The notes under the pieces were generated by a model. That model searched no databases, was not told the DNA's origin, and saw only the letters and a list, made by a program, of their open reading frames with translations. From contig NZ_OX458331.1 of assembly GCF_949769285.1 (NCBI RefSeq), positions 248,001 to 312,000 on the forward strand: a stretch of 64,000 nt of DNA, read 5' to 3'. The position numbers and the translations under genes were made by a program. Of this stretch, positions 28,844 through 37,170 are shown piece by piece (position 1 is the first letter of the stretch; every line of letters starts with the position of its first letter). This DNA comes from Anaerococcus sp. Marseille-Q7828 (GTDB taxonomy: Bacteria > Bacillota > Clostridia > Tissierellales > Peptoniphilaceae).

Positions 28844-29958
28844 GTGATATAAAACTAACCCTTGATGGCGATAATGAAAATGACAATAAGCTTGAAAGCA
28901 TAACCAATGAAGGACCAGATCTAGTAGAAAACAATATTAAGTTTTCACCTGAAGAAGAAAAAATGATTGATGATTTCTCCAAGAAAATTGACTTGGATAA
29001 TACAAATATCATCCTTCAATACGGATCTGGAGCACAAAAGAAGATTTCAAACTTCTCCGAAAAAACTCTAGATACTGTAAGAAACAAGGACTTGGGAGAA
29101 ATCGGAGACTTGCTCGATTCTGTTGTAATGGATATCAAATCAATGGATAGAGAAGAAACTAGTGGGCCACTAGGATTTTTGAAAAAACAAGTCAATAAGA
29201 TTGAGGACATGAAATACCGCTACCAATCAGCAGAAAAAAACATTGACGAAGTAGCAAAAACTTTAGAAAACCATCAAATAACTTTGATGAAAGATATTTC
29301 TATGCTAGATCAAATGTATGATCTAAACGAAGAATACTACAAAGAAATCACCATGTACATCGAAGCTGGGAATAGAAAACTAAAGGAAACTTACGCTAGT
29401 GAAATTCCAGCCCTTGAATCCAAGGCCAATGAATCAAACTTGCCTTTGGATGCACAGAAAGTAAACGACCTCAAGGCTCAAGCCAATAGATTCGAGAAAA
29501 AACTTCACGACCTTGATTTGACCCGTATGGTTTCTATACAAATGGCTCCTCAAATCAGGATGGTTCAATCATCAAATTCGATTATGGCAGAAAAAATCCA
29601 AACCACAATTGTAAATACCATCCCACTTTGGAAAAACCAAATGGTCTTGGCCCTTGGCATGAACCACACCAACCAAGCCATCAGAAGCCAACAAAGGGTA
29701 ACTGACCTTACAAACGAATTATTAAGAAAAAATGCTGATACTCTAAAACAAAATACTATAGAAACAGCAAAGGCAACTGAACGTGGTATAATTGACCTTG
29801 ATACGATTAAGCACACCAACGATCAATTGATTTCAACTATAGAAGAATTTAGAAATATACAAATTGAGGGTAAGAAAAACAGAAGCCTTGCCCAAGCTGA
29901 GATAGCAAGACTAGAAGAAGAACTAAAGAGAAATTTAAAACGAGGAAATAGTAATTAG
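28840..29958 (+). CDS. telA: TelA-family (toxic anion resistance) protein
   Basis: A 372-residue soluble, largely helical protein of the TelA/YaaN family (PF05816). Blocks include GLGFLKKQ-like GPLGFLKKQVNKIEDMKYRY, MKDISMLDQMYDLN and a core with IPLWKNQMVLALGMNHTNQA, with a coiled-coil C-terminus. The family is linked to tellurite, colicin and cell-envelope stress resistance, but its biochemical activity is unresolved. Pairing with XpaC proteins is a recurrent arrangement in Firmicutes and supports a joint membrane-associated role. Confidence 0.9.
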   Translation: MSDIKLTLDGDNENDNKLESITNEGPDLVENNIKFSPEEEKMIDDFSKKIDLDNTNIILQYGSGAQKKISNFSEKTLDTVRNKDLGEIGDLLDSVVMDIKSMDREETSGPLGFLKKQVNKIEDMKYRYQSAEKNIDEVAKTLENHQITLMKDISMLDQMYDLNEEYYKEITMYIEAGNRKLKETYASEIPALESKANESNLPLDAQKVNDLKAQANRFEKKLHDLDLTRMVSIQMAPQIRMVQSSNSIMAEKIQTTIVNTIPLWKNQMVLALGMNHTNQAIRSQQRVTDLTNELLRKNADTLKQNTIETAKATERGIIDLDTIKHTNDQLISTIEEFRNIQIEGKKNRSLAQAEIARLEEELKRNLKRGNSN

Positions 29959-29966
29959 GAGGAAAT

Positions 29967-30227
29967 ATGGTAGATATAGGAGATTTTAAATTTGATACAC
30001 AAATGCTAATAGCAGGAGAAAACCTAGACGAAGATGAGATTTTTGACCACATCACAGCAAATTTTGAGGGTGATAGCCTTCTTGCTGTAGGTGATGAGGA
30101 ACTAATCAAAATCCATTTTCACACCAATAGACCTTGGGAAATCCTAGAATATGCAGCAAGCCTTGGCGAAATCCACGACATAGTTGTAGAAAATATGCTA
30201 AGACAAGCAGAAGGACTTCAAGGCTAA
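29967..30227 (+). CDS. Stand-alone domain like the C-terminus of DAK/FakA kinases
   Basis: An 86-residue protein resembling only the last part of the FakA/YloV (DAK2-type fatty acid kinase) C-terminal domain: FKFDTQMLIAG, DSLLAVGDEELIKIHFHTN (about 45-63) and LGEIHDIVVENM. Short proteins of this kind are often annotated as kinase-to-dihydroxyacetone-kinase. It lacks the nucleotide-binding DAK domain, so it cannot be a kinase by itself. AGGAGG precedes the ATG; it is the last gene of the telA cluster. Confidence 0.78.
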   Translation: MVDIGDFKFDTQMLIAGENLDEDEIFDHITANFEGDSLLAVGDEELIKIHFHTNRPWEILEYAASLGEIHDIVVENMLRQAEGLQG

Positions 30228-30348
30228 TATTTAAAGTAAAAAACGAATAATATTAAATTGAAAAAGCACAATTTACTACTCCAGAAATCAAGTAATTCCT
30301 TGCAATCTGGATACTTACTTTTTTGCCTTTCATTTTAACTATAGTTTG

Positions 30349-30373
30349 ACTAGGGTATTACCCTAGTTTTTTT
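30349..30373 (+). terminator. Terminator of the xpaC-telA cluster
   Basis: ACTAGGG-TATTA-CCCTAGT followed by seven T residues, about 120 bases after the DAK-like gene. Confidence 0.88.
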
Positions 30374-30441
30374 ATTGAAATTTCACCATTTATTAATATA
30401 ATAATAAGAAGAGATAATATAAGGATAAAAGAGAGTATATT

Positions 30442-31776
30442 ATGAAAATAAATAAATTTTTCGGAGCCCTAGCCTTTAGCTTATGCTTGGCTACAGTAAA
30501 TAATGTTAGTGCTCAAGAATTAGATGAAAATATAATAATCAGTGAAATTGATAATAAGCTGGAAGCTTTGCCAAACTTTGATAAGGCTTCTGCTAAGGAA
30601 ATCAAAGAATATGAGGCAAACAAGAACCTTATTAATTTCGGCCAAGATTATGAAGATAGGCTTAAATTAGCAGAAAATATTGAATTATTAAAAAAGGCTA
30701 ATGATTCTTCTAATGAGAAATTAATCGAAGAATCCACCCATATCTTAAATGCTGATGATATGGAAAGGATTAAAACACAAAGCGACAAGCTTTCTGAAAT
30801 CATAAGTCTATATAATATAAAAGAAAAGTTATCATTGACCGATAGCGAAAAAGAAGATATAGACAAGCAATTGATGGCTTACCTTGATAAGGGCCAACTA
30901 TTTGAATCCAATGCAAAAGATTTGGATTTGTTCCAAAAAGCTATTCTTAATTCAAAGTCTTATGAACTTGCTGATGAGAAAACAAAGGATAAATATAAGG
31001 AAGTAATTTACGATGTCAAAGACAAAGATCTTGACCAAGAATCTTCCTACAAGATTTTACAAGATTTCTTGCAAGCAGATGATAAGCTAAGCTTCGATGA
31101 ACACTTGATTTTGACTGAAGAAATTACCCAAAATCAAAAATTCAATTCTTCAAATGATACAAGTATAACACAAGTAAATGAGAACGAAGTTATTGAAACT
31201 ACAAGCATTGATAGCGATAATATGGAGTCTGAAAATTCCGAAAGTGAATCTGCCTTTTTAACAAATGAAAAGACAAAAAATAAGTACAGCGAACTTACAG
31301 ATGACCAAAAAAAAGAATTGGACCTAATTGATACAGACAAGGATGGACAAATTTCTGAAAGCGAACTTGAAAGTTCAGAAAACTTTACTCCAAATCTAGA
31401 CAAATCTTCATGGCTATATCCATTTACAGAAAAAGCTCTAAACGAGGCTAGCCAAGATGGTGAAAGTTCTAGTCAAACCAGTAGTTCTAGCAGTGATGAA
31501 ACAAGCTCTGAAGAAATAGAAACGCCAAAAACTGTTACAATTGATAACAAGTCTACAAAATCACCACAACTTGCTACTGAGGCAAATAAGGATGATAAGG
31601 AAGAGAAAAAAGAAGAGTTCAAAGAATCTGAAGCTCAGCCAGAAAAGACAAATACAAATGCTGGATCAGTTGTAAAAACAGGAATCAAAGGTCTAGGAAC
31701 TGTTGCAGTAATTCTCGTAGTTGCAATTATTGCTTACTACTTTATGAAGAAAAATTCAAAAGATATGAGAAAATAA
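30442..31776 (+). CDS. Exported membrane-anchored protein with an EF-hand
   Basis: A 444-residue extracellular protein. Residues 1-25 form a signal peptide ending near NVSAQ. A long acidic helical region (26-260) is followed by a canonical EF-hand loop DTDKDGQISESE at about 285-296, with Asp at positions 1, 3 and 5, Gly at 6 and Glu at 12. A Ser/Thr/Glu/Lys-rich low-complexity stalk (about 320-405) leads to one membrane helix and the tail YYFMKKNSKDMRK. No LPXTG sortase motif precedes the helix, so anchoring is by the membrane. Function unknown; calcium binding is likely. Confidence 0.8.
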   Translation: MKINKFFGALAFSLCLATVNNVSAQELDENIIISEIDNKLEALPNFDKASAKEIKEYEANKNLINFGQDYEDRLKLAENIELLKKANDSSNEKLIEESTHILNADDMERIKTQSDKLSEIISLYNIKEKLSLTDSEKEDIDKQLMAYLDKGQLFESNAKDLDLFQKAILNSKSYELADEKTKDKYKEVIYDVKDKDLDQESSYKILQDFLQADDKLSFDEHLILTEEITQNQKFNSSNDTSITQVNENEVIETTSIDSDNMESENSESESAFLTNEKTKNKYSELTDDQKKELDLIDTDKDGQISESELESSENFTPNLDKSSWLYPFTEKALNEASQDGESSSQTSSSSSDETSSEEIETPKTVTIDNKSTKSPQLATEANKDDKEEKKEEFKESEAQPEKTNTNAGSVVKTGIKGLGTVAVILVVAIIAYYFMKKNSKDMRK

Positions 31777-31780
31777 AAAT

Positions 31781-31831
31781 GAAAGAGGATTGAATCAATC
31801 ACAATCTTGATTGACAATCCTCTTTTTCTTT
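31781..31831. terminator. Bidirectional terminator between convergent genes
   Basis: AAAGAGGATTG and CAATCCTCTTTTTCTTT flank a loop; poly-T on the plus strand and poly-A upstream serve both the surface protein gene and the convergent S41 lipoprotein gene. Confidence 0.85.
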
Positions 31832-31833
31832 GC

Positions 31834-33231
31834 CTAAAAATTCCCATTTTCTATTTCTATTATTGTGTCTATAGTGTCCTTGTATGAGCTAGATTTTATA
31901 TCTGGTTTTGTTTTTTCTTCTGCATTAATTGTCCCATCTGGAGCATAGCCTAGGGTGTTGGTGTAGGTAAATACTAGACCAGAGTTTGGCATAACATCGT
32001 TTATCACTCCAAGTGTTAGCCCATCTCCTCCACTTTCTTCGCCTATGAGGGTTGCCGCATCTGAGAATTTCATAAAACTTGCCATACCCTCTGCCGCAGA
32101 AAATACTGCCTTATCTACTAGCAAATATATATTACCATCAAATCCATAGTCTTTTTCACTTTCGTCTGGACTGATGCTTATGGTATCTCTTATATAATAA
32201 TCAAAATCTTTGATATCATTGGCATGGTCCAATTTTATTGCAGATATATCCACGTTTTTTATGGATTCTACATTTAAAGTATCGTCAGCCAATATCAGCT
32301 TTGCCCTTGGAGAATCTTTAAAAAACAAATGATTTGTTACAGATTTTTGGCTAGGTAAAATCTTTGGCAATAAGAATTTTTGCCAATATTCTGCATTACC
32401 GCCATAGTTTTGGCGGATATCAATAACTAGAGCCTTGTAAAGATGTTTATCTTTTAAGAATTTATCCAAAACAGCTTCATCTTCTTTGACACTTTGAGGA
32501 TCGACCATTTGTTTTATTTTTAGTATGGCTATCCCCTCGTTTGTTGTATCCAAGGTCATATTGGCAGATTTGTCTTGATTTAATATAGACCCAGAAACTC
32601 TATTACTTATGCTTGTTTCACTAGCTGTCTGCTCACCCTTTAGTCCATATCTATTTCTGACAACTTGCTTGTTTAGCTTCAAAAACTCGTAATAAATTGA
32701 TGGGCTGTTCCAGTTTTTGGCATAATATTTGACAGTCTTATCTACATAATTTTGATCGGCAATTCTAGCATGGTGATTGTTTAGCTCACCCATAATGCCA
32801 GTCATTTCATCTATGAATTCCTGGTCATTTTTGGCCTCTTTGATTCTCTTTAGGTATTTATCATAGTCTCCGATAAAGTCTATATTTTTCTCTCTTTTTA
32901 GGGCCTCAAAGAAAGGATAATTTTCTTTTAGTTCCTTAAAAACATAGTTAAAATCATCGACCATTTCTTTGTTTGTCATCGGCTTTGGATTCTTACTAGG
33001 CTCTAGGTCCAACTTTGGTGGATTTTCCAAATTCTTATACCAAATGAGGTAAGAATCAACATCAAACTTGTCTATGTCATCAGGTTTGAAGTTATCAGAA
33101 GAAGTTTTTACCTTGTTAGTAGAAACCCCTTTTCTACTAGCTTCTAATTGCTCATATCTTCTTTTGACACAGCCTGTAGCCACAAGCATAAAAACAAGGA
33201 TTAGACAAAAAATTTTAAAGTGTTTTTTCAT
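31834..33231 (-). CDS. S41-family lipoprotein, non-canonical active site
   Basis: A 465-residue predicted lipoprotein. A short basic N-terminus and hydrophobic stretch end in VATGC (lipobox, Cys about 21). The S41-like core lies in the C-terminal half (ALVIDIRQNYGGNAEYWQKF and NIYLLVDKAVFSAAEGM). The serine of VFSAAEG is kept, but the downstream block reads IGEESGGDG where CtpA has SFGKG, so the catalytic lysine is missing. The frame can be extended to an ATG at 33243, but GGAGG within that extension lies six bases before the ATG at 33231, which fits a signal peptide. It is the last gene after tsaD and the small membrane protein. Confidence 0.82.
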   Translation of the reverse strand: MKKHFKIFCLILVFMLVATGCVKRRYEQLEASRKGVSTNKVKTSSDNFKPDDIDKFDVDSYLIWYKNLENPPKLDLEPSKNPKPMTNKEMVDDFNYVFKELKENYPFFEALKREKNIDFIGDYDKYLKRIKEAKNDQEFIDEMTGIMGELNNHHARIADQNYVDKTVKYYAKNWNSPSIYYEFLKLNKQVVRNRYGLKGEQTASETSISNRVSGSILNQDKSANMTLDTTNEGIAILKIKQMVDPQSVKEDEAVLDKFLKDKHLYKALVIDIRQNYGGNAEYWQKFLLPKILPSQKSVTNHLFFKDSPRAKLILADDTLNVESIKNVDISAIKLDHANDIKDFDYYIRDTISISPDESEKDYGFDGNIYLLVDKAVFSAAEGMASFMKFSDAATLIGEESGGDGLTLGVINDVMPNSGLVFTYTNTLGYAPDGTINAEEKTKPDIKSSSYKDTIDTIIEIENGNF

Positions 33232-33574
33232 CAAATCCTCCATTTATCACATAATCTCTCTTAAACAAGTCGTAGATTGCGGCTATATTGGCCAAGGGAT
33301 TGACCAAGGAATATATTACTATGCAAAGAGCCAGAAAGCTCAGCTTGTTTTTTTCTATCCTATATACAGCTGTAAGGCTTGTAATTTTCGTTCTGTGATT
33401 ATAAATGCCATAAATCACGCCAGCTATACCAAAGATAATTTCAAAAATTTCCCTAAAGTATATGCCAAAAGCCAAGACGCCAAGACCTGTCAAAATCCAT
33501 AAAATCGTAGAGATTTTTTTCATGCTATTATATTTTTTTAATGAATTATCGCCATCGCGTTTTTTTCTTCTCAT
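33215..33574 (-). CDS. Small membrane protein of unknown function
   Basis: A 119-residue protein with a basic start (MRRKKRDGDNSLKK) and about four hydrophobic segments: ILWILTGLGVLAFGIYF, EIIFGIAGVIYGIYN, LSFLALCIVIYSLV and a shorter one. No family is recognised. It lies three bases after tsaD and overlaps the start of the S41 lipoprotein gene by 17 bases, so it probably belongs to the same transcript. Membrane topology is the only supported property. Confidence 0.65.
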   Translation of the reverse strand: MRRKKRDGDNSLKKYNSMKKISTILWILTGLGVLAFGIYFREIFEIIFGIAGVIYGIYNHRTKITSLTAVYRIEKNKLSFLALCIVIYSLVNPLANIAAIYDLFKRDYVINGGFDEKTL

Positions 33575-33577
33575 AAA

Positions 33578-34588
33578 TCATATTTCCAAATTAGGATAAA
33601 CTTTCATAAATTTATCACTAACTTCTCCTGCTTGATAGTGCAAATATCCTGTCATAGCAATCATTGCAGCATTGTCTGTACAAAGTTCTATATGTGGGTA
33701 ATAAAATTTAATGTCATTTTCTCTGCATGCTTCTTCTAGTCTTCCTCTAAGTCTAGAGTTTGCAGCCACTCCCCCACTTAAGGCAAGTTTGTCGTATCCA
33801 CTTTCTTTTATAAGCCTCATTGATTTGTCTACCAAAACATCAACTACTGCATCTTGAAAACTTGCTGCAATATCTGCCTTATTAAAATCTATATTTTTTT
33901 GCTCCATTTGGTGGATGTAGTTGATTACAGCTGTCTTTAGGCCAGAAAAAGAAAAATCATAGGAATCCTTTTCTAACATAACCCTTGGGAAATCAACCGA
34001 CTTTGGATTGCCCTCTTTGGCAAGCTTATCAATTTTTGGTCCACCAGGATAGCCTAAACCCATCTTTCTTGCAACCTTGTCATAGGATTCACCAGCTGCA
34101 TCATCACGGGTTTTGCCGATAACTTCATAGTCTGTGTAAGATTTGACCTTGACCAGATATGTATGGCCACCACTTACAACCAAGGTTACAAAGGGTGGTT
34201 CCAAGTCCTTGTGGGCAAGGTAGTTGGCACAAATATGGCCCTCCATGTGGTTGGCCCCAATCATTGGCTTATTTGCTGCAAGGGATAGGGCCTTTCCAGC
34301 AGATATTCCTACTAACAAAGATCCCATAAGTCCAGGTCCTTTGGTGACAGAGACTAAATCAATATCGCTATAGCTAAGTTTAGCATCTGTAAGAGCCTTT
34401 TCTATAAGGGGATTTATAGCTTCAAGGTGCTTTCTACTTGCTATTTCTGGCACCACTCCCCCAAATAGAGTGTGGATATCTATTTGAGATGATATTAAAT
34501 TTACTATAAGATCTCTCTCGTTTTTTAAAATTGCAACACAGCTGTCGTCACAACTTGTTTCAATTCCAATAGTATAAAAATCGCTCAT
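33578..34588 (-). CDS. tsaD: tRNA N6-threonylcarbamoyladenosine transferase TsaD
   Basis: A 336-residue ASKHA-fold enzyme that transfers threonylcarbamoyl to A37 of ANN-decoding tRNAs. The metal-binding pair is H114 and H118 in GANHMEGH. Nucleotide-binding blocks include IGIETSCDD at the N-terminus, VSGGHTYLV and LALSGGVAANSRLR. Full length for the family. Its start overlaps rimI by four bases in the operon tsaE-tsaB-rimI-tsaD. Confidence 0.97.
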   Translation of the reverse strand: MSDFYTIGIETSCDDSCVAILKNERDLIVNLISSQIDIHTLFGGVVPEIASRKHLEAINPLIEKALTDAKLSYSDIDLVSVTKGPGLMGSLLVGISAGKALSLAANKPMIGANHMEGHICANYLAHKDLEPPFVTLVVSGGHTYLVKVKSYTDYEVIGKTRDDAAGESYDKVARKMGLGYPGGPKIDKLAKEGNPKSVDFPRVMLEKDSYDFSFSGLKTAVINYIHQMEQKNIDFNKADIAASFQDAVVDVLVDKSMRLIKESGYDKLALSGGVAANSRLRGRLEEACRENDIKFYYPHIELCTDNAAMIAMTGYLHYQAGEVSDKFMKVYPNLEI

Positions 34589-35022
34589 TGTATTTCCTTC
34601 ATCATATTGTAGGCATCTTCGCCGAGTTTTTGATAATAATTTTTCCTAAGTCCCATGACCTTGAAATCAAACTTTTGGTAAAGCTTTATTGCAGCTTGGT
34701 TTTTTGTAGAAACTTCCAGCCAAATTTTTTTGACTGATTCATCCTTTGACCAAGCCACCAAGTGGTCCAAAAGTTTTGAGCCTATGCCAAGATTTTGATA
34801 TGCTTTGTCAACAGCAATGGTAAAAATTTCAACCTCGTCTAGGACCTGGCTTGCTATGTAAAATCCAAGAATCTTTCCATCTTCTTCGTATACAAAGTGT
34901 TCTAAGAATGTGTTTGTTTCAAGGTCTTTGATGAGGTTTTTCTTAGACCATGGTTCAAAAAATGCCTTGTTTTCAATTTCGTAGACTCTGTCGATATCAT
35001 TAGTTTGCATTTTCCTAATCAT
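34585..35022 (-). CDS. rimI: GNAT acetyltransferase RimI-type
   Basis: A 145-residue GNAT-fold protein. The acetyl-CoA binding signature is visible as VDKAYQNLGIGSKLLDHL (about 73-90), followed by EVSTKNQAAIKLYQKFDF. RimI acetylates the N-terminus of ribosomal protein S18 in E. coli, and rimI is usually placed between tsaB and tsaD in Firmicutes, as here. It follows tsaB by four bases. Confidence 0.92.
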   Translation of the reverse strand: MIRKMQTNDIDRVYEIENKAFFEPWSKKNLIKDLETNTFLEHFVYEEDGKILGFYIASQVLDEVEIFTIAVDKAYQNLGIGSKLLDHLVAWSKDESVKKIWLEVSTKNQAAIKLYQKFDFKVMGLRKNYYQKLGEDAYNMMKEIQ

Positions 35023-35026
35023 AAGC

Positions 35027-35698
35027 TTATGCCTTGTTCTTTTTTTCGTATTCTCTTTCAGCTTGAGATTTTCTTAGGTAATTTGGCCTTATTTCAAAAA
35101 GCTTGTAGTCTTCGTTTATATTTATAAGTCCAAGTCTTATTAGGGACTTGCCTATGCAATTGTTGAAGTTTATTGGAAGCGTTGTGGCATTTTTAAATCT
35201 ATCACAATATTTGCCACTAATCTCCCCAATTAGTTCTACTTCTTCTCCTAAAGCATCGACAAGTTCTACAAAATTTTCTATCTCGTATAGGTTCTCTTTG
35301 ATAATCTCCTTGTCATCTTTGTCATAAACTGCAGCATAGACTCTATTTCCCCTAGCATCTAGCATAGGAGCTTTTAAAGACTTGCTTGATGAGTTGTTAG
35401 CTAGGGCAAGGAGGGTAGATACAGGGATAAGTTTTTTGCCATTAACTTGGGCTAGGGTTTTGGCAACAGTCATGCCAATCCTAAGGCCTGTAAAAGATCC
35501 TGGGCCTTGTGAAATCACAAAGGCGTCTATATCATCTATAGTCATTCCAAGTAGGTCCAATAAACTTTCAATCATAGGCACCAAGGACTCGCTGTGAGTT
35601 TTTTGTTGGTTTACGTTAAAATCACCAATGATTTCATTATCACTTGCAATAGTCACAGTAGAAATCATAGTTGAAGTATCAATTGCCAAGATATTCAT
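35027..35698 (-). CDS. tsaB: TsaB, tRNA t6A synthesis scaffold
   Basis: A 223-residue inactive TsaD paralogue that supports TsaD and TsaE in threonylcarbamoyladenosine formation. N-terminal ILAIDTSTMISTVTIA and GPGSFTGLRIGMTVAKTLA (about 67-85) are family hallmarks. It overlaps the end of tsaE by 20 bases. It lacks the metal-binding histidines of TsaD, as expected. Confidence 0.96.
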   Translation of the reverse strand: MNILAIDTSTMISTVTIASDNEIIGDFNVNQQKTHSESLVPMIESLLDLLGMTIDDIDAFVISQGPGSFTGLRIGMTVAKTLAQVNGKKLIPVSTLLALANNSSSKSLKAPMLDARGNRVYAAVYDKDDKEIIKENLYEIENFVELVDALGEEVELIGEISGKYCDRFKNATTLPINFNNCIGKSLIRLGLININEDYKLFEIRPNYLRKSQAEREYEKKNKA

Positions 35699-36125
35699 TT
35701 ATTTCACGCCCCCTTATAGAATCATTTGTTATGCTAACTTCTCTCTTATCACCATCAAGCTTCTTGATTTCTATATTTATCATCTCATCCGGCAAGAAGT
35801 CGCCAGCGTTTTCCGCCCATTCTATGATAGTAATGGCATCTTGTGGATAAAAATAAGTTTCATAATCAATATCCAAAAGCTCATCTGGATCATCCAAACG
35901 ATACAAATCCAAGTGGTAAATCAAAATATCACCCTCATAGATATTAACAAGGGCAAAGGTTGGAGATGATGAATCGTAGATGGCAAAATTTTCACAAAGA
36001 AAACCAGTTAAGGTCGTTTTGCCAGCACCCATATCGCCTATTAAATTTATAAAATCATTTTTCTTAAGAGATGAAGCAAATTTTTTAGCAAAATCTCTCA
36101 TCTCATCCAAATTATTTATTATCAT
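35679..36125 (-). CDS. tsaE: TsaE, tRNA t6A synthesis ATPase
   Basis: A 148-residue P-loop protein with Walker A GDMGAGKTT (residues about 31-39) and the LVNIYEGDILIYHLDLYRLD block with the Walker B-like region, then EWAENAGDFLP. It turns over the TsaBDE complex. First gene of the operon; translation of tsaB is coupled by overlap. Confidence 0.96.
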   Translation of the reverse strand: MIINNLDEMRDFAKKFASSLKKNDFINLIGDMGAGKTTLTGFLCENFAIYDSSSPTFALVNIYEGDILIYHLDLYRLDDPDELLDIDYETYFYPQDAITIIEWAENAGDFLPDEMINIEIKKLDGDKREVSITNDSIRGREINEYLGN

Positions 36126-36177
36126 AAAACCTCTTTATCCATCTATTATACTATTAATGAGTAGATTTATAAACAAA

Positions 36178-36250
36178 AAAGGCCCCTAGCTTTATGAACT
36201 AACCCCTTAAAGTTGCTTAGTCCAACTTCAAGGGGTCATATTACTAGGGA
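36178..36250 (-). terminator. Branched intrinsic terminator after ribU
   Basis: The minus strand pairs CCCTAG with CTAGGGG around an inner stem CCCCTTGAAGTTG...CAACTTTAAGGGG, and ends in TTTTTT. The Y-shaped structure separates ribU from tsaE. Confidence 0.8.
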
Positions 36251-36256
36251 TCTAAT

Positions 36257-36862
36257 TTAGTATGATTTGATTATCGGTGATATTCTCTTATATATTAGCT
36301 CAGTTACAATGGCTTCCACTGTTCCTTTTATTATATTAAATGGTGCTATAGAAAATACCATAAGTGTGAAATAGTTATTTACTAGGCCATTGCCTCCAAC
36401 CATGCCAGCAAAAGCTTCAAGGTCCATATGCATTACTTTTCCATAAACTGGGAAAACTACAAAGGCATTAGATAGGGTTGCAAGTGCTGTCATTGCAAGT
36501 ACACCAAAGGCTAAAGCTATGATAGAAGTTTTTTTAGTCTTCTTGTTTTTATAGATATATGCTGATACCAATACATAAGTTGAGCCAACGATGAAGTTTG
36601 ATAGTTCTCCAACTCCGCCAGTCATAGTTTTTGATAGGTTAAGTACGTTTTTGATAAGTTGGATCAAAACTCCATACCAAGGACCCATGGCAAAGCCACC
36701 TATAAGGGCTGGCACATCAGCTAGGTCAAGTTTCATAAAAGGTGGTGCTATTGGAATTGGCATTTGCACAAACATCAAAACATAGGCAAGTGCTGCCAAA
36801 ATGCCCACTTTTACTAAACGGTCTAAAGAAAATGATTTGCTAGAACTTCTACTTTGATTCAT
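36257..36862 (-). CDS. ribU: Riboflavin ECF transporter S component RibU
   Basis: A 201-residue membrane protein with six helices. The substrate-recognition region KLDLADVPALIGGFAMGPWYG (about 43-62) is diagnostic for RibU, as is MTGGVGELSNFIVGS. It binds riboflavin and works with a shared EcfAA'T module encoded elsewhere. An FMN riboswitch precedes it, so expression should fall when FMN is abundant. AGGAGG precedes the ATG. Single-gene unit. Confidence 0.96.
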   Translation of the reverse strand: MNQSRSSSKSFSLDRLVKVGILAALAYVLMFVQMPIPIAPPFMKLDLADVPALIGGFAMGPWYGVLIQLIKNVLNLSKTMTGGVGELSNFIVGSTYVLVSAYIYKNKKTKKTSIIALAFGVLAMTALATLSNAFVVFPVYGKVMHMDLEAFAGMVGGNGLVNNYFTLMVFSIAPFNIIKGTVEAIVTELIYKRISPIIKSY

Positions 36863-36885
36863 AAATACCTCCTAATTTGGGGCAT

Positions 36886-36912
36886 AAAAATAACCCCGAT
36901 TTCTCAGGGTAA
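36886..36912 (-). terminator. Expression-platform hairpin of the FMN riboswitch
   Basis: Minus strand ACCC-TGAGAAATC-GGGGT followed by TATTTTTAT, between the aptamer and ribU. GGGG can also pair with a following CCCC, giving alternative folds. It may act as a conditional terminator; the short stem makes this moderate. Confidence 0.55.
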
Positions 36913-36964
36913 TATCCAAATTACTAGATTAAGTCTTTAGACTCAAAAAAATAATAAAGTATTA

Positions 36965-37100
36965 TAAAGTATACTTCTCTCATCCAGACTATACTGTCGG
37001 TTTTGGAATTGCACCAAATCAACCATAAAGGCTCGCAGACTATAACTGCCGGTTTAGGAATTTCACCTTACCCCGAATCACGCCCATAAACTTATAAGCG
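36965..37100 (-). promoter_or_regulatory. FMN riboswitch (RFN element)
   Basis: The minus strand carries the conserved RFN blocks: TTCGGGGTAAGGTGAAATTC, ACCGGCAGT, GTCTGCGAGCC, GATTTGGTG, AATTCCAAAACCGACAGT and GGATGAGAGAAG. The closing stem is formed by TTATAAGT and ACTTTATAA. It controls the riboflavin transporter gene. Confidence 0.96.
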
Positions 37101-37170
37101 CTAATTTATTAAGTTCTTAACATTATTATATCACAAGGAAAATGTTTTGCAAGTTTCATTTAACAAAGCC

